Source: Streptosporangium amethystogenes
GTDB lineage: Bacteria > Actinomycetota > Actinomycetes > Streptosporangiales > Streptosporangiaceae
Direction of reading: 5' to 3'
Assembly: GCF_000721075.1 (NCBI RefSeq)
Contig: NZ_JOEQ01000034.1
Location: 13,780-77,779 of the forward strand
Length of the DNA: 64,000 nucleotides
The notes below the pieces were generated by a model that was given only the letters and a program-made list of their open reading frames with translations, ran no database searches and was not told the DNA's origin. Of this stretch, positions 1 through 6,874 are shown piece after piece; the stretch's first letter is position 1; each line of letters starts with the position of its first letter. Both the position numbers and the translations under genes were made by a program.

Positions 1-147
1 ACGACCACGTGGTGGTGGCCGAGCCCACCGAGATCGCCGAAGCCGAGACCCGAGGACTCAACCGGCTCCACGTCGTGCCGACCCGGGCCGTCTCGCGACT
101 GGACGTACCGCACACCCGCCCGCTACCCGCCTGGCTCGCGCCACCGG
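1..147 (+). pseudogene. 3' fragment of an unidentified gene running in from the left edge
   Basis: A plus-strand frame enters from the left edge with strong G/C third-position bias and protein-like composition (for example VVVAEPTEIAEAETRGLNRL), up to about PLPAWLA. Beyond about position 147 the same frame has no stop but runs through DNA that is clearly antisense to a GntR regulator and then a TnpB element, so the original gene end is missing. The family is not recognised. The minus frame over these bases has similar third-position bias but a less protein-like composition, so the assignment is tentative. Confidence 0.35.
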
Positions 148-148
148 C

Positions 149-306
149 CGGCGTTCAGGGCGGCCGTGACGATCGCGTCGTGCGCCTCGACGGTCTCCCG
201 TACCGACTCGGGAGTCGCGTCCAGGGCGTGCGCCACGATGGCGTGGACGTCCCAGAACGCGGCGGCGAGCTGGGTGACCAGCTCGTTGCCCAGCGGTTCC
301 TTGACC
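149..306 (-). pseudogene. C-terminal (FCD) fragment of a FadR-type GntR regulator, nanR-like
   Basis: Reading leftward the frame gives EPLGNELVTQLAAAFWDVHA and then a VEAHDAIVTAALNAG segment. These are the conserved GN, W and H positions of the FCD effector-binding domain of FadR-type GntR regulators. The matching N-terminal half lies at about 1666-2031, on the far side of an inserted TnpB element. After ALNAG the frame changes to an unrelated tail and stops at 123, so the domain also lacks its last helix. About eight to ten residues around the expected D..FH motif are found on neither side of the insertion, so the insertion carried a small deletion or the element ends are slightly misplaced. 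It was probably the regulator of the adjacent nan genes. Confidence 0.7.
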
Positions 307-424
307 TCCTCCCCACGGCTGAAGCCGGGGGGACTCCAACCCTCACGGGTCGGGTTTCCTGCTTCGTCGAGCCGTGCCCTCGCCGCTTTCGCGGGTCGGG
401 TCTCACCGGCCCTCCACAGGCGTT
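307..424 (-). ncRNA. Putative omega (reRNA) guide RNA region of TnpB
   Basis: In IS605-type elements the guide RNA of TnpB is transcribed through the end of tnpB and the right end of the element, and its guide segment is read from flanking host DNA. Here the 118 bases between the tnpB stop and the right-end hairpin (311-330) fit that position. The guide would start near base 306 and match the interrupted gntR sequence. The RNA may start inside the tnpB 3' end. Assigned by position and hairpin only; no covariance model was run. Confidence 0.5.
311..330. repeat. Right-end hairpin of the IS605-type element
   Basis: CCCC-ac-GGC-TGAA-GCC-GGGG: a stem with a TGAA loop and a two-base bulge. It is nearly identical and identically oriented to the copy at 1634-1654. 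It marks the downstream end of the element and would be part of the guide RNA scaffold. Confidence 0.75.
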
Positions 425-1555
425 TCACCTCTCCGCCAGCCCGGCGGCGAGAATGTTCTTCGCGGCGTTCACATCCCGGTCATGGACGGCGCCGCAGGCG
501 CACTCCCACTCCCGGACACCCAGTGGCATGGACTGAGCGATGGTGCCACACGTCGAGCAGAGCTTCGAGGAGGGAAACCACCGGTCCACGACCAGCAACT
601 CCCGCCCGTACCACTGCGCTTTGTACTCCAGCATGGTCCGCATCTCCCGCCAGGAGGCGTCGGAGACGGCGCGGGCCAGGCTGTGGTTCTTCACCAGGTT
701 GCGTACGGTGAGGTCCTCGATCGCGACCGTTTGGTTCTCGCGGACGATCGAGGTGGTGAGCTTGTGCAGGAAGTTCCGGCGCCGGTCGGCGATGCGGGCG
801 TAAACACGGGCGACTTTGAGTTTCGCCTTCCGCCGGTTGGCCGAACCCTTCTCCTTGCGGGCCAGCGCCCGCTGGGCGCGGGCCAGCTTGCGCCGGTCGG
901 CGCGCTCATGACGCGGGTTGACGACCTTGCCGTCCGCATCGGTCATTCCCCGGATGGGGCGGGAGAGCGTGACCAGCGCGGTGATCCCGGCGTCGATGCC
1001 GACCGCCTCGCCGGTCGGGTTCAGGGGGCGAATCGTGTCCTGGCACAGGATCGAGACGAACCATCGGCCCGCCGCGTCCTTGCTCACGGTCACCGTGGAC
1101 GGCTCCGCGCCCTCGGGAAGAGGACGCGACCACACGATGTTCAGCGGGCCGTCCATCTTCGCCAAGGTGAGCCGGCCGCCCTGGTAGGTGAACGCGGAGC
1201 GGGTGTACTCAGCCGAGGCCCGGGACTTCTTGCGGGACTTGAACGCCGGGTACCTGGCGCGCTTGGCGAAGAAGTTCGCAAACGCCGCCTGCAGGTGGCG
1301 CAGCGCCTGCTGGAGCGGCACCGCCGACACCTCGTTCAAGAACGCCAGCTCGTCGGTGCGCTTCCACGCTGTCAGCGCCGCCGAGGACTCCACGTAGGAG
1401 ACGCTGCGCCCTTCAAGGGTGTAGGCGCGATGGCGTTCCTCCAGTGTCCTGTTGTAGACCAGGCGCACGCAGCCGAACGTCCGGGCAAGCTCTTCGGCCT
1501 GCTCGGGGGTCGGGTAAAAACGGAATTTGAAGGCCCGCTTCAGGGTCTGCGCCAT
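425..1555 (-). CDS. tnpB: TnpB RNA-guided endonuclease (OrfB, IS605 family)
   Basis: A 376-aa protein of full family length. The N-terminal segment (residues 1-50, FRFYPTPEQAEELARTFGC) is the usual TnpB helix-turn-helix start. The RuvC-like nuclease has D188 (GIDAGI), E280 (VAIEDL) and the C-terminal DRDVNAAKNI motif with D361, so all three catalytic acids are present. The inserted zinc ribbon has C333/C336 and C352/C354. TnpB proteins are programmable nucleases guided by omega RNA and ancestral to Cas12; they cut the donor site vacated by the transposon and so promote its retention. No TnpA lies nearby, so mobility would depend on a transposase elsewhere. The ATG start sits about 110 bases inside the left end. 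Confidence 0.95.
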   Translation of the reverse strand: MAQTLKRAFKFRFYPTPEQAEELARTFGCVRLVYNRTLEERHRAYTLEGRSVSYVESSAALTAWKRTDELAFLNEVSAVPLQQALRHLQAAFANFFAKRARYPAFKSRKKSRASAEYTRSAFTYQGGRLTLAKMDGPLNIVWSRPLPEGAEPSTVTVSKDAAGRWFVSILCQDTIRPLNPTGEAVGIDAGITALVTLSRPIRGMTDADGKVVNPRHERADRRKLARAQRALARKEKGSANRRKAKLKVARVYARIADRRRNFLHKLTTSIVRENQTVAIEDLTVRNLVKNHSLARAVSDASWREMRTMLEYKAQWYGRELLVVDRWFPSSKLCSTCGTIAQSMPLGVREWECACGAVHDRDVNAAKNILAAGLAER

Positions 1556-1633
1556 GCCTCACATCCTGCACGCCCGGCTGGAGCTCGCGCAGGTGTTCGA
1601 CTCCCCAACCTGTGGCCCCAGGCCGCGTTTCCT

Positions 1634-1654
1634 CCCCACGCCTGAAGGCGGGGG
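1634..1654. repeat. Left-end hairpin of the IS605-type element
   Basis: CCCC-a-CGCC-TGAA-GGCG-GGGG stem-loop, 80 bases upstream of the tnpB start codon. It shares the flanking CCTCCCCACG and the TGAA loop with the copy at 311-330. Confidence 0.7.
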
Positions 1655-1665
1655 TCTCCACGCTG

Positions 1666-2031
1666 GAGGTATCTGATGAAGGCCTCGCCGCGGGCCGCGC
1701 GTTCGGCCATTTGGGTGGCGAGGCCGAGCAGTTCGGCGTGGAGGGTATCGTCGAAGGCGGCGACGATCGAGCCGACCAGCCCCTGCTCTATCGTCTCGCG
1801 GACCTCGGCCAGCTCGGAGAGCACCCGGAAGTCGTCGGACCGGCTGAGCAGCCCCCGGAAGATCAGACTCTCGACGAGTGCGGCGAGGGACAGCCGCCCG
1901 ACGTAGGTGCCGTGCCCGTGTCGCATCTCGACGATGTCGAGCGCGCTGAGGGTTTTGATCGCCTCCCGCACGCTGGAGCGACTGGCCCCCACGGCGGCGC
2001 ACAGCTCCGCCTCGGCGGGCAGCGGGTCGCC
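1666..2031 (-). pseudogene. N-terminal (winged-helix) fragment of a FadR-type GntR regulator, nanR-like
   Basis: Reading leftward from about 2031 the frame gives GDPLPAEAELCAAVGASRSS and VREAIKTLSALDIVEMRHGHGTYV, the GntR winged helix-turn-helix, followed by the first helices of an FCD domain (SELAEVRETIEQGLVGSIVAAF). The frame enters the TnpB element at about 1668, after GEAFIRY. Upstream of GDPLPAE the expected first helix and start codon are missing: sequence beyond about 2031 is the sense strand of a ROK kinase. The gene is therefore both interrupted by the element and cut at its 5' end. Together with 149-306 it forms one inactivated regulator. Confidence 0.75.
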
Positions 2032-2286
2032 GCGGCGGTCCTGACCGAGGGGGCGACCGCGCTCGGCTCGGCCGTCGGAGGTCTCATCAACGTCATCGAC
2101 CCGGAGGTCGTCGTGATCACAGGAGGCGTCACCGGGTGCGGGGCGCCGTGGTGGGAGGCGCTGCGGGAGGCGGTTCACGCCGAGACGCTGCCCGTGCTGC
2201 GTGGCGTCCCGGTCGAGCCGGCCTCGCTCGGTGGTGACGCCGCCCTGCTCGGCGCCGCCCGGATGGCACTGGAGGTGGCGGCGTGA
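2029..2286 (+). pseudogene. C-terminal fragment of a ROK-family kinase (NanK-like)
   Basis: The frame encodes LGSAVGGLINVIDPEVVVITGG followed by SLGGDAALLGAARMALE, the C-terminal lobe of ROK kinases. About the last 85 residues of a normally 300-residue protein are present. The N-terminal ATP-binding motif and the zinc-binding ROK signature are missing, because the sequence joins an antisense GntR fragment at about 2029. The stop codon overlaps the GTG start of nanE, which indicates an original NanK-NanE operon for N-acetylmannosamine phosphorylation and epimerisation. This copy cannot encode an active kinase. Confidence 0.75.
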
Positions 2287-2972
2287 ACCCGCTCCTCGCC
2301 GCGCTCCGCGGCCGTCTTGTGGTGTCCTGCCAGGCCTATCCCGGCGAGCCGATGCGGGACCCCGACACGATGCGCCGGGTGGCCGAGGCCGTGGCGGCCG
2401 GAGGGGCCGCGGGCATCCGCGCCCAGGGGCTGGAGGATCTGCGCCGGATCCGGGCCGCGCTCGACCTGCCGCTCATCGGCCTGTGGAAGGACGGCGACGG
2501 CGACGTCTTCATCACACCGACCCTTGAGCACGCCCTTGAGGTCGCCGCGGCCGGCGCCGACATCGTGGCCCTCGACGGCACCGGCCGTCCTCGGCCCGAC
2601 GGCCGCACGCTCACGGAGACCGTCCGGACGGTTCGGGAACGCAGCGGACGACTGGTCATGGCCGACGTCTCGACGTACGACGAGGGCGTCGCCGCCGCCG
2701 AGGCGGGCGCCGACATCGTGGGGACGACGCTCTCCGGCTACACGCCGTACTCGCGTCGCGGCCCCGGACCGGACCTCGACCTGGTCGCCCTGCTCTCCCT
2801 CGACCTGCCGGTCCCGGTGATCGCGGAGGGCCGCGTCCACACCACCGGGCAGGCCGCAGAGGCCCTCCGCCTGGGGGCGCACGCGGTCGTGGTCGGCACC
2901 GCCATCACGCATTCGACCAGCATCGCTCGCTGGTTCGCGGCCGCCCTCGAAGACGCCCTGCCGCCGGACTGA
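2283..2972 (+). CDS. nanE: N-acetylmannosamine-6-phosphate 2-epimerase
   Basis: The 229-aa product is a full-length NanE TIM barrel. It converts ManNAc-6-phosphate to GlcNAc-6-phosphate in cytoplasmic sialic-acid catabolism. Recognisable segments are LVVSCQAYPGEPMRDPDTM at the N-terminus, GLWKDGDGDVFITPT, the ADIVALDGT strand, ADVSTYDEG, and the phosphate-binding VIAEGRVHTTGQ and VVVGTAITHS motifs near the C-terminus. The start is a GTG overlapping the stop of the truncated ROK kinase (GTGA). With the upstream kinase broken, expression depends on read-through or a new promoter, and its substrate must come from a kinase elsewhere. Confidence 0.93.
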   Translation: MNPLLAALRGRLVVSCQAYPGEPMRDPDTMRRVAEAVAAGGAAGIRAQGLEDLRRIRAALDLPLIGLWKDGDGDVFITPTLEHALEVAAAGADIVALDGTGRPRPDGRTLTETVRTVRERSGRLVMADVSTYDEGVAAAEAGADIVGTTLSGYTPYSRRGPGPDLDLVALLSLDLPVPVIAEGRVHTTGQAAEALRLGAHAVVVGTAITHSTSIARWFAAALEDALPPD

Positions 2973-2984
2973 GCGGAGGCGGCC

Positions 2985-3004
2985 CCGGCCGGGACGCCGG
3001 CCGG
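2985..3004 (+). terminator. Hairpin terminator after nanE
   Basis: A perfect inverted repeat CCGGCCGG-gacg-CCGGCCGG begins 13 bases after the nanE stop. There is no T tract, as is common for actinobacterial terminators. Confidence 0.5.
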
Positions 3005-3200
3005 CAGCGGCTCGGCGGTCTCCGGTGGGTGGTCGTCCTTCTTCTCCTGCGACTCCCGGTTCAGGGATGCGGCTCCGGAGCAGTGGGACGCGCGACACCT
3101 GTCAGGTTCTCCAGGTCCAGCAATGAGTTACGTATCAAATGCCCTTTTCATCCCGTTATGTCAATGCGACGGCCGCTTTTAATACTGGAATTCACTGGAA

Positions 3201-3240
3201 TTGAAGGGAGACCAGTGGAACTCCTGTTACGCTCCGGGCC
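3201..3240 (+). promoter_or_regulatory. Candidate leaderless promoter for the helicase-nuclease cassette
   Basis: This AT-richer patch contains TTGAAG at 3201-3206 and TACGCT (TAnnnT type) at 3228-3233, seven bases before the GTG at 3241. An alternative -10 is TGTTAC at 3225-3230, with an 18-base spacer. Either would place the transcription start at or very near the start codon. No ribosome binding site precedes the GTG, which agrees with a leaderless transcript. Confidence 0.45.
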
Positions 3241-4017
3241 GTGAGTGATTCACTGGACGCGCTGGAACGGCGAATAGCCGGCCTCCGCGCCGAGGTGCGA
3301 CGGGCGGTCAAGGCGAAGGAGAACTCGCTCGCCCGATCGCTGCGCGGGGAGTTGCGCAGAGCCGAACAGGCCTGGGACGCGGCGATAAGCTCCGAGGCGC
3401 CGACGCCCGCGCGCGAGCCCGAGACCTCGCTGCTGCCCATCAGGGAGCAGGTGCACCAGGCGCTGGCCATGCTGGGCGTGCCGACCTCGGCCAAGCTCAT
3501 CGTGGCGGTGAACGACGCGTTCTTCTCCCGCGAGCTCCGCGGCTCACAGCTGACCAGCCTGCGCCGAGACGAGGAGCGCTCGTTCCGCGGCGACCCCTAC
3601 GCCAGGCCGTACTACCTGTGCGCCGCGCTGACCGACCGCCTCTCCCCCGCCCGGGGGCTGCTCGCCGACAGTACCTGGCCGGCCGAGTCACGGGTGCTGG
3701 GACCACTGAGCCCGCGCGTCGACTTCCTCACCTCGACCATGCGCATCGCCGAGCACCTGGCGCGGCTGGCCGAGCCGCCGGCGGGGGCGGTGCGGCTGCT
3801 GTCGCGGATGGCGCAGAACATCCCGGGCGCCGTCGAGGGCTTCGCCCCGGCCGACCCCGCGACCGCGATCCGCGCGGCGCGGGCCGAGCTGGAGGTGCAT
3901 CGGGCCACCGACGCCGCGCAGCGGGCCGAGGTGGCGGCGCGGGCGACGAGGCAACTACCGGACGCCGAGCGCCTGTTCGGCGTCACCGCGATGAACACCT
4001 TGAGGGGGGCCTGTTGA
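3241..4017 (+). CDS. Unrecognised protein with coiled coil and winged-helix-like segment, cassette gene 1
   Basis: The 258-aa product is cytoplasmic, with no signal peptide. Residues 5-50 (LDALERRIAGLRAEVRRAVK and following) look like a charged coiled coil. Residues about 65-130 (REQVHQALAMLGVPTSAKLI, LTSLRRDEERSFRGDPYARP, YYLCAALTDRLSP) have the pattern of a winged helix-turn-helix. The C-terminal third is Ala/Arg-rich helix. It is the first gene of a four-gene plus-strand cassette with a Cas4-like nuclease, an unknown protein and an SF1 helicase. It may be the DNA-binding or regulatory subunit, which is inference from position and fold only. The GTG start is supported by the leaderless promoter candidate. 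I do not recognise the family. Confidence 0.75.
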   Translation: MSDSLDALERRIAGLRAEVRRAVKAKENSLARSLRGELRRAEQAWDAAISSEAPTPAREPETSLLPIREQVHQALAMLGVPTSAKLIVAVNDAFFSRELRGSQLTSLRRDEERSFRGDPYARPYYLCAALTDRLSPARGLLADSTWPAESRVLGPLSPRVDFLTSTMRIAEHLARLAEPPAGAVRLLSRMAQNIPGAVEGFAPADPATAIRAARAELEVHRATDAAQRAEVAARATRQLPDAERLFGVTAMNTLRGAC

Positions 4018-4045
4018 AGACCAGGCTGGACGGGGGAACCCGCGC

Positions 4046-5173
4046 ATGAACAGCCTTCGGGAGAGGGCCTTCCTGAACAGGCTTGACGAGCTGCGCGGGA
4101 CGATGCCTGCCCGCCCGCACGACGCGCGGGCCATCGCGGCGCTGGCCGCCAACCCCGGCTGCGCGCGCCGGGCGGTGATGGACGCCGCGGGCGTGGACAA
4201 GGACCGCGCGGCCCGGCACGTCGGTTTCCCCGCTCCGTTCGGCCAGTCCCAGTTCGCGATCACCCGCGGGAACGTCTTCGAGTCGCTGGTCAAGGAGAAC
4301 GGCTGCGCCGAGCTGCTGCGGCTGCTGCGCGAGCTGCTCGGCCTGTCCGTCGCCCAGGTCGGCTACCGGGACGTGGAGAGCGTCGGCTCCCACCTGCGCC
4401 ACTCGCACACCCGGGCGCTGATCGACCGCGCGGCGCGCGAGGACGACGGGACCGCGGTGTTCTACGACCACCCGCTGTTCAGCCTGGAGATCGCCGGTCA
4501 CACCTCCTACCTCGAACCGGACGTGGTGGCCTTCCAGATCGGCGGGCGGTTCCACATCGTGGAGATCAAGTCGTTCGGCATGATCGACGGCCAGGCCGAG
4601 CCTGACAAGGTCGCGGCGGCGGCACGGCAGGCGGCGGTCTACGTCCTGGCGTTGCGCACGCTCATGGCCGACCTCGGACACGACCCGGAGCGCGTCTCCC
4701 ACGACGTGGTGCTCGTCTGCCCGGAGAACTTCGCCAACCGCCCGACCGCGGCACTGGTCGACGTGCGCAAGCAGCTGTCGGTGCTGGGCCGCCAGCTCAC
4801 CAGGATGACCAGGGTCGAGTACCTGCTGGAGGGCCTGCCGGACGACCTCACCTTCGACCTGGCCCCCGGCGAGGACGGGGTGCCGACCCGTTCGGCGGAC
4901 GAGCTGACCCAGGCGCTGCTGCAGGTACCCGCCCGCTACGCGCCCGACTGCCTGTCCACCTGCGACATGTGCATGTTCTGCCGTCACGAGGCCCGCGCCT
5001 GCGGATCCACCGACCTGCTCGGACGTCAGATCCGCGACCAGCTGGGCGGCGTCTCCGGCATGCACGAGGCGCTCGGCCTGGCCGAGGGCACCCGCGAGGC
5101 GGTCGAGGGCCAGGAGGAGATCGCCCGCCTACTCCGGCTGGCGGACCGGCTGCGCGAGGAGTCGCTGCGGTGA
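4046..5173 (+). CDS. PD-(D/E)XK nuclease with C-terminal Cys cluster (Cas4/RecB-like), cassette gene 2
   Basis: A 375-aa protein with the ordered motifs of Cas4/RecB-type nucleases: an early GNVFESLV helix (G-x-x-FE), E157/D159 (YLEPDVVAF), E173-x-K175 (FHIVEIKSF), and Q195-x3-Y199 (RQAAVY). A Cys-rich segment follows near the C-terminus with C302, C306, C309, C312 and C319, resembling the 4Fe-4S or zinc clamp of Cas4, AddB and Dna2 nucleases. C39 could supply a further ligand. Such enzymes are metal-dependent DNA exonucleases or endonucleases. The SF1 helicase three genes on is the natural partner. No cas1, cas2 or repeat array is present, so this is not a CRISPR adaptation locus. The ATG start overlaps the stop of an 11-codon frame spanning the gap from gene 1. 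Confidence 0.8.
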   Translation: MNSLRERAFLNRLDELRGTMPARPHDARAIAALAANPGCARRAVMDAAGVDKDRAARHVGFPAPFGQSQFAITRGNVFESLVKENGCAELLRLLRELLGLSVAQVGYRDVESVGSHLRHSHTRALIDRAAREDDGTAVFYDHPLFSLEIAGHTSYLEPDVVAFQIGGRFHIVEIKSFGMIDGQAEPDKVAAAARQAAVYVLALRTLMADLGHDPERVSHDVVLVCPENFANRPTAALVDVRKQLSVLGRQLTRMTRVEYLLEGLPDDLTFDLAPGEDGVPTRSADELTQALLQVPARYAPDCLSTCDMCMFCRHEARACGSTDLLGRQIRDQLGGVSGMHEALGLAEGTREAVEGQEEIARLLRLADRLREESLR

Positions 5174-5234
5174 GGATCGTCGAGGCCACCGGGCCGGCCG
5201 CGCCGGGGGCCGCCGCGGCGAGGGCGGACGACAG

Positions 5235-6704
5235 GTGAGCGCGCTGACGGCGCTGGCACGGCTACGAGCCGTCAGGGACGGCGTCGCACAGCGGATCACC
5301 ACGGTCAGGCACTGCCACATCTCCGACCAGCCACTGGTGCTCATCCCGCTCAAGCTCGCGGGCGAGGCCGCCGCGCCGCTGGCCGCCATGGTGGGCACCG
5401 ACCCGGGCCACCCCCGGCTGCTCGTCGTCCCTCAGCCCCGCAACCGGGACCTGCGGTTCGCCTTCGCCGCCGGGCTGGCCGAGGTGCTGCTGCCCTACAT
5501 CGAGGGGTTCGAGAAAAGCACCGAGACGGTCGAGCGCAGGGGCGGCGAGCCGTACGAGCGGTGTCTGGACGCGCCGCAGATCCTCGTGCCGAACCGGTCC
5601 GCCGCCTCGTTCACCGGGCTGCTCGGCCGTTCCACCCGATTCCGCAGGGCAGAGGGCCCCTATCCGGTGCACCCGTCGGTGCCGCTGCTCGGCCGGTGGC
5701 TGACCTACTTCGCCGACCGGTCCCAGCAGCCGGGCTCCTCGGTGCTGCTCGCGGCGACCGAGGCACTGAGCCTGCACTGGGCGACAGGGCAGAGCGGCCT
5801 GGAGGACGCCAACCTGGCGGCGCTGCTGGGATGGATCGACCCGCCGCCGGGAATGTCCGGGCACCGGGCCGCCGAGGAGGCCGAGGACCCGCTGCTCTGG
5901 CCGCCGGCGGGCCCCACCACCGACCCGGGCTTCGACAACGAGGTGCTCGCTCCGGCGATCCGCGCCTACGAGGAGGCGCCGACCGACCGTGCCGTCGACC
6001 GGGTCAGCCAGGCGCTGCGCACCCAGCTCGACCCCACCTGGCGGCTGATGTGGCGGGCCGTCGACCTGCTGCGGTCGCTGCCGGAGGGCTCGCGGGTGAA
6101 GGACCGCTGGGAGATCGACCGCGGTTCGTTCACCCGGTTCGTCGAGCGGATCGCCGAGGGGAGCCCGCCGCAGGCCCGCAGGGACGGAGCGGTGGGCGCC
6201 GCCGCGAGGCTGGCGGGGTTGGAGCGGGCACGGGCGAGCTACGACGTGCAGCGGGCCCACGACGACCCGCTGCTCATGGCCGAGTACCGGCTGACCGGTG
6301 AGGCCTTCGCCGGGACGGTGATCGCCGCCGACCCCGAGCACAGCGAGGGCGAGGGCCGCTCGCGCAAGCTCCGGCCCCTGATCACCGTGCGGACCGGCGA
6401 CCCGGTGCGGCTCACGCCCGGTACCGTCGTCGGCAGCCCCGACCGGCGTGGCCACGCGGCCGAGATCGTCGAGGCCGTCGACGGGGAGATCACCCTTAAG
6501 ATCACCAAGGGGATGGGGCGGGGCAGGACCCCGGCTCCGGGTTCGGTGCCCGAACCGGGCGAGCGGGTCTCGTACACCTCACTGATAGATGACTTCCAGT
6601 CGTCGGCGGCGCTGCCGGGCCCCGAGCAGACGCCGTGGACCCACGGCGGGCCGCCGGAGGAGTACGAGCCCGGCGACGACGACGCGCAGGAGGAATGGCT
6701 TTGA
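5235..6704 (+). CDS. Unrecognised 489-aa protein, cassette gene 3
   Basis: I do not recognise the family. The protein is soluble with no signal peptide or membrane segment. The N-terminal half has an alpha/beta pattern (QPLVLIPLKLAGEAAAPLAA, HPRLLVVPQPRNRDLRFAFA). The middle has conserved-looking Trp-rich helices (LGRWLTYFADRSQQPGSSVL, LDPTWRLMWRAVDLLRSLP). Residues about 370-440 form a beta-rich segment (LRPLITVRTGDPVRLTPGTV) like the OB or SH3-type insert of UPF1-family helicases. The tail is acidic (EEYEPGDDDAQEEWL). A possible role is the N-terminal half of a split UPF1-like helicase whose motor is the next gene. The GTG start overlaps the stop of a 22-codon frame bridging from gene 2. 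Confidence 0.75.
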   Translation: MSALTALARLRAVRDGVAQRITTVRHCHISDQPLVLIPLKLAGEAAAPLAAMVGTDPGHPRLLVVPQPRNRDLRFAFAAGLAEVLLPYIEGFEKSTETVERRGGEPYERCLDAPQILVPNRSAASFTGLLGRSTRFRRAEGPYPVHPSVPLLGRWLTYFADRSQQPGSSVLLAATEALSLHWATGQSGLEDANLAALLGWIDPPPGMSGHRAAEEAEDPLLWPPAGPTTDPGFDNEVLAPAIRAYEEAPTDRAVDRVSQALRTQLDPTWRLMWRAVDLLRSLPEGSRVKDRWEIDRGSFTRFVERIAEGSPPQARRDGAVGAAARLAGLERARASYDVQRAHDDPLLMAEYRLTGEAFAGTVIAADPEHSEGEGRSRKLRPLITVRTGDPVRLTPGTVVGSPDRRGHAAEIVEAVDGEITLKITKGMGRGRTPAPGSVPEPGERVSYTSLIDDFQSSAALPGPEQTPWTHGGPPEEYEPGDDDAQEEWL

Positions 6705-6874
6705 GCGTTCACCGGACCCCGCACGGCCGGCCGATGTCCCTCCCGGCCGTGCGTGCTCCTCGCTCGGCGGCGGCACCGGAAGCCCGGGCCGCCGAGGCCG
6801 GAACGGCGGGCCGCGGCGCCCGGGTGACGGGCCTCGGCACGGACCTGACGGGCAGCGGCGGAGGCGTGGCATGA
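6695..6874 (+). CDS. Possible 59-aa coupling ORF between cassette genes 3 and 4
   Basis: An ATG overlaps the end of gene 3 by ten bases, with AGGAGG immediately upstream though very close. The frame stays open to a TGA that overlaps the ATG of the helicase gene (ATGA). The product is Arg/Ala/Gly-rich with no recognisable fold, and third positions are about 80 percent G/C. It may serve only to carry ribosomes across the 166-base gap. Confidence 0.25.
   Translation: MALSVHRTPHGRPMSLPAVRAPRSAAAPEARAAEAGTAGRGARVTGLGTDLTGSGGGVA

Larger units (their letters stand above)
306..1668 (-). mobile_element. IS200/IS605-family (IS1341-like, TnpB-only) element inserted in the gntR gene
   Basis: The element carries one gene, tnpB, and no TnpA transposase, so by itself it is non-autonomous. 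Both ends carry the hairpin typical of the family, in the same orientation: CCCC-ac-GGC-TGAA-GCC-GGGG at 311-330 and CCCC-a-CGCC-TGAA-GGCG-GGGG at 1634-1654. No target-site duplication is apparent, as expected for IS605-type single-strand transposition. The boundaries are estimated from where GntR similarity resumes on each side and are uncertain by about 10 bases. Orientation follows tnpB: the left end is near 1668 and the right end near 306. Confidence 0.85.

Noticed and set aside
4046..5173. A CRISPR-associated Cas4 locus
   Set aside because: The nuclease has Cas4-like motifs, but there are no cas1/cas2 genes and no repeat-spacer array anywhere in the window.
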